Source: Serratia quinivorans
GTDB taxonomy: Bacteria; Pseudomonadota; Gammaproteobacteria; Enterobacterales; Enterobacteriaceae
Assembly: GCF_946227985.1 (NCBI RefSeq)
Contig: NZ_CAMKGL010000002.1
Span: 271,266 to 335,265, forward strand
Direction of reading: 5' to 3'
DNA length: 64,000 nucleotides
Numbering within the stretch: position 1 is the stretch's first letter; each line of letters begins with the position of its first letter. This document shows positions 61,370 through 64,000 of the stretch, piece after piece. A program made the position numbers and the translations under genes. Below the pieces are notes generated by a model. The model was given only the letters and a program-made list of their open reading frames with translations. It was not told the DNA's origin and searched no databases.

Positions 61370-62263
61370 ATGACCAAGTTAAAAGCTGTCATTCCCGTTG
61401 CAGGCCTGGGTATGCGTATGCTGCCTGCAACGAAGGCTATTCCAAAGGAAATGCTGCCGATCGTTGATAAGCCGCTGATTCAATACATTGTTAATGAGTG
61501 CGTTGCGGCGGGGATCAAAGAGATCATCCTGGTGACGCATTCATCCAAGAATGCAATCGAAAACCATTTTGACACCTCGTTCGAGCTGGAAGCGATGCTT
61601 GAAGCGCGTGTTAAGCGCCAGTTGCTGGACGAGGTGCAGTCGATTACGCCAAAAGGCGTGACGCTGATGCATATTCGTCAGGGGCAACCGAAGGGGCTGG
61701 GGCACGCGGTACTATGTGCTAAACCTTTGGTTGGGGATTCGCCCTTTGTTGTGTTGTTGCCCGATGTCTTGCTTGATGATGCAAAAGCCGATCTGAAGAA
61801 AGACAACTTGCCGCATATGATTGCTCGCTTTGAACAAACGGGCTTGAGCCAGGTGCTGGTTCAGGCTGCTGATGAGCATGTTTTACACGACTACTCGGTG
61901 GTTGAATGTGAAGCCAACAAGCTGCAGCCTGGTGAAAGCTCGCGTATGACCTCGATTATCGAAAAGCCTGGTCGTGAGGTTCAACTGAAGTCCAATTATA
62001 CTGCAGTAGGACGATACGTTTTGTCCGCAGATATTTGGCCACTATTGGAGAAAACAGAGCCAGGCGCTTGGGGAAGAATTCAGCTTACAGATGCCATTGC
62101 CGAGTTGTTGAAGCACAAACCGGTTGAAGCGATAGAGTTGGTTGGGGAATCGTTCAACTGCGGGGAGAAAATGGGTTACCTGCGTGCGTTTGTCACTTAC
62201 GGTTTACGCCACCCCACACAGGGCAAAGCTTTTCGCGAGTGGGCTGAGCAGCTATCATTATAA
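61370..62263 (+). CDS. galF: GalF-like UTP-glucose-1-phosphate uridylyltransferase subunit
   Basis: 297 aa. C-terminal half carries GalF-type marks ([18 protein letters not shown]) and the loop reads GLGMRMLP, with Met where active GalU has Thr, as in E. coli GalF. GalF modulates GalU stability and UDP-glucose level. The first 110 residues are nearly identical to the upstream galU-like protein. Starts 45 bp after it with AAGAGGA. Confidence 0.88.
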   Translation: MTKLKAVIPVAGLGMRMLPATKAIPKEMLPIVDKPLIQYIVNECVAAGIKEIILVTHSSKNAIENHFDTSFELEAMLEARVKRQLLDEVQSITPKGVTLMHIRQGQPKGLGHAVLCAKPLVGDSPFVVLLPDVLLDDAKADLKKDNLPHMIARFEQTGLSQVLVQAADEHVLHDYSVVECEANKLQPGESSRMTSIIEKPGREVQLKSNYTAVGRYVLSADIWPLLEKTEPGAWGRIQLTDAIAELLKHKPVEAIELVGESFNCGEKMGYLRAFVTYGLRHPTQGKAFREWAEQLSL

Positions 62264-62545
62264 TTAATGCCGCGAAAAATTTTGAGGGCTGACTAAGTGT
62301 AATACTTAGGCGGCCTTCAGTTGCGTTTGGTTGATGTACATACTCTTTTGTTTGATTATTATGTAATAATGCTCTCAACTTAACGCTTATACTAGCAGAC
62401 TAGAATTCAATGCTTGCTCAATGAATGCGAATTTTCATATGTACTGAGCAGATAACACACTTTTTGCTGAGTGCCAGATAAGCGCAATGGTCGGCTTGGG
62501 ACTTAGCACCGCAAACATTTTTACTTTGATAGTGATGATAACTCG

Positions 62546-63682
62546 ATGGCAAAAAAACAATGGAAACTGATACCACTTTTGGTATCAATCAGTGTGATTA
62601 GCGGTTGCACAATAGTACCGGGTACTCACCTTTCAACTAGCGGGAAAGACGTTGTAAAACAGCAGGATGGGGATTTTGATATCGATAAGCTGGTGAATGT
62701 CTATCCGATGACACCAAGTCTCGTTGAAAAAATGCGGCCCAAGCCAGTGGTCGCCCAACCAAATTCTTCGCTTGAGCGTGAACTACAGAATTATGAATAC
62801 CGAATTGGTGTCGGTGATGTGCTGATGGTCACGGTATGGGATCATCCGGAACTGACAACGCCCGCTGGCCAGTATCGTAGTGCTAGTGATACCGGTAACT
62901 GGGTAAACTCGGATGGCACTATCTTCTATCCGTATATAGGCAAAGTGAAGGTTGCAGGTAAAACAGTCAACGAAGTACGCAGCGATATAGCATCTAGACT
63001 GGCGAAATATATTGAAAGTCCACAGGTAGATGTCAGCATCGCTGCTTTTCGTTCCCAAAAGGCATATGTTACTGGAGAAGTAATCAAGTCGGGTCAACAA
63101 CCCATAACAAATGTCCCTATGACTGTAATGGATGCGATCAATTCGGCTGGTGGCTTATCCGAAAATGCAGATTGGCGTAATGTTGTTTTGACACATAACG
63201 GAAAAGAAATAAGCATTTCATTACAAGCATTAATGCAGAAAGGTGACCTAACTCAGAATCACTTACTTTACCCAAGGGATATTCTTTACATACCACGCAA
63301 TGATGATTTGAAAGTTTTCGTGATGGGTGAAGTTAAGAAGCAGACTACGCTAAAAATGGATCGTAGTGGCATGACCTTGACTGAAGCCTTAGGTAATGCT
63401 GAAGGAATGGACCAATCTTTCTCTGATGCAACAGGCGTTTTTGTTATTCGCCCACTGCGTGGCACTGAGGGCAAAAAATTGGCAAATATTTACCAATTAA
63501 ATGCATCTGATGCTGCAGCAATGGTAATGGGTACGGAATTCCATCTTCAGCCTTATGATATTGTTTATGTGACTACAGCACCTGTTGTCCGCTGGAATAG
63601 GGTTATTAGCCAACTAGTACCGACAATTTCAGGTTTCAATGACCTTACCGAAGGGACACTTCGTATCCGCAATTGGCCTTAG
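62546..63682 (+). CDS. wza: Outer-membrane polysaccharide export lipoprotein Wza
   Basis: 378 aa. Lipobox near residue 20 ([11 protein letters not shown]) with Cys20 as lipidation site. Poly_export (BON-like) domain around residues 85-165 ([20 protein letters not shown]), SLBB-type domains after it, and a C-terminal amphipathic helix that would cross the outer membrane ([20 protein letters not shown]). Octameric channel for capsule/colanic-type polysaccharide. Codon use is more A/T-rich than in galU-galF. Confidence 0.95.
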   Translation: MAKKQWKLIPLLVSISVISGCTIVPGTHLSTSGKDVVKQQDGDFDIDKLVNVYPMTPSLVEKMRPKPVVAQPNSSLERELQNYEYRIGVGDVLMVTVWDHPELTTPAGQYRSASDTGNWVNSDGTIFYPYIGKVKVAGKTVNEVRSDIASRLAKYIESPQVDVSIAAFRSQKAYVTGEVIKSGQQPITNVPMTVMDAINSAGGLSENADWRNVVLTHNGKEISISLQALMQKGDLTQNHLLYPRDILYIPRNDDLKVFVMGEVKKQTTLKMDRSGMTLTEALGNAEGMDQSFSDATGVFVIRPLRGTEGKKLANIYQLNASDAAAMVMGTEFHLQPYDIVYVTTAPVVRWNRVISQLVPTISGFNDLTEGTLRIRNWP

Positions 63683-63701
63683 TATTAGAAATGGTATGGA
63701 T

Positions 63702-64000
63702 ATGTTTAATTCAATTTTAGTCGTCTGTGTTGGAAATATCTGCCGTTCTCCAACTGGAGAACGGTTGTTGAAGAAAAATTTGCCAGAAAAAAAAGTTATT
63801 TCTGCAGGTCTTGGTGCATTGGTAGGAAAACCTGCAGATGTTACAGCGCAAGAAGTTGCATCGTCGCATGAACTGTCTCTAGAAGGCCATCAAGGGAAGC
63901 AGCTTACGGCTACAATGTGTCGTGAGTTCGATCTTATTCTTGTTATGGAAAAAAGTCATATTGAGGCTGTTTGTCGTCTGGCACCGGAGGTTAGAGGTAA
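63702..64000 (+). CDS. wzb: Low-molecular-weight protein tyrosine phosphatase Wzb (cut at window end)
   Basis: At least 99 codons, open to the last base. Starts MFNSILVVCVGNICRSPTGE, with the catalytic CX5R loop CVGNICRSP (Cys9, Arg15). Dephosphorylates the Wzc tyrosine kinase to control polysaccharide chain assembly. Starts 19 bp after wza; a wzc gene should follow. Confidence 0.93.
   Translation, partial: MFNSILVVCVGNICRSPTGERLLKKNLPEKKVISAGLGALVGKPADVTAQEVASSHELSLEGHQGKQLTATMCREFDLILVMEKSHIEAVCRLAPEVRG

Overview
The window reads as chromosomal DNA of a Serratia-type enterobacterium. Almost every protein resembles its Escherichia coli counterpart closely, and several gene orders match E. 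coli (moeA-moeB next to iaaA-gsiABCD; yeiG, folE, yeiB, galS, mglBAC, sanA, cdd, yohK, yohJ; metG, apbC, udk, dcd, asmA, yegH). ERIC-type repeats, a Pho box, CRP and GalS operators and an RfaH/ops (JUMPstart) element are all recognisable. The genus is inferred from general similarity and was not checked by a search.

Layout. 1-2.6 kb: end of a chaperone-usher fimbrial operon (usher C-terminus, tip adhesin). 2.7-10 kb: AraC regulator, malate:quinone oxidoreductase, a divergent NmrA/TetR pair with an operator-like repeat between them, a GNAT acetyltransferase, and alkaline phosphatase phoA, whose Pho box lies upstream of an ERIC-like repeat. 9.5-12.4 kb: accessory ArsR-GST block divergent from a cytochrome P450-ABM monooxygenase pair, sharing a 9-bp inverted-repeat operator. 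12.6-17.6 kb: small P-loop kinase, cyanate module cynTS with divergent cynR, a small secreted protein, and a LysR regulator divergent from a PEP-mutase-family enzyme. 17.8-28.8 kb: ybiT, molybdopterin genes moeA-moeB, a DUF924 protein, iaaA and the glutathione importer gsiABCD. 29-43.6 kb: formaldehyde detoxification (yeiG/fghA, adhC), LysR and YbfB-type MFS genes, folE, yeiB, galS, mglBAC, sanA and maeA. 43.8-49 kb: cdd, yohKJ, an MFS transporter, an orphan sugar-binding protein and a frameshifted DUF559 nuclease remnant. 49-59.8 kb: metG, apbC, a PAP2 phosphatase, udk, dcd, asmA, dcuC and yegH. 60-64 kb: start of a surface polysaccharide locus: JUMPstart, tandem galU-like and galF-like genes, wza and the start of wzb.

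Functional themes are periplasmic scavenging (phoA, gsi, mgl), pyrimidine and folate metabolism (cdd, udk, dcd, folE), malate metabolism (mqo, maeA), detoxification (cyn, adhC-yeiG, P450-GST) and surface structures (fimbriae, capsule or O-antigen). I found no rRNA, tRNA, CRISPR array, IS element or prophage. The least ordinary parts are the reduced P450 lacking the ExxR pair with its ArsR/GST/ABM neighbours, the folded RNA elements inside operons (gsiB-gsiC, mglB-mglA, the maeA 3' end), the repeat in the phoA leader, and the galU/galF pair whose N-terminal halves look homogenised.
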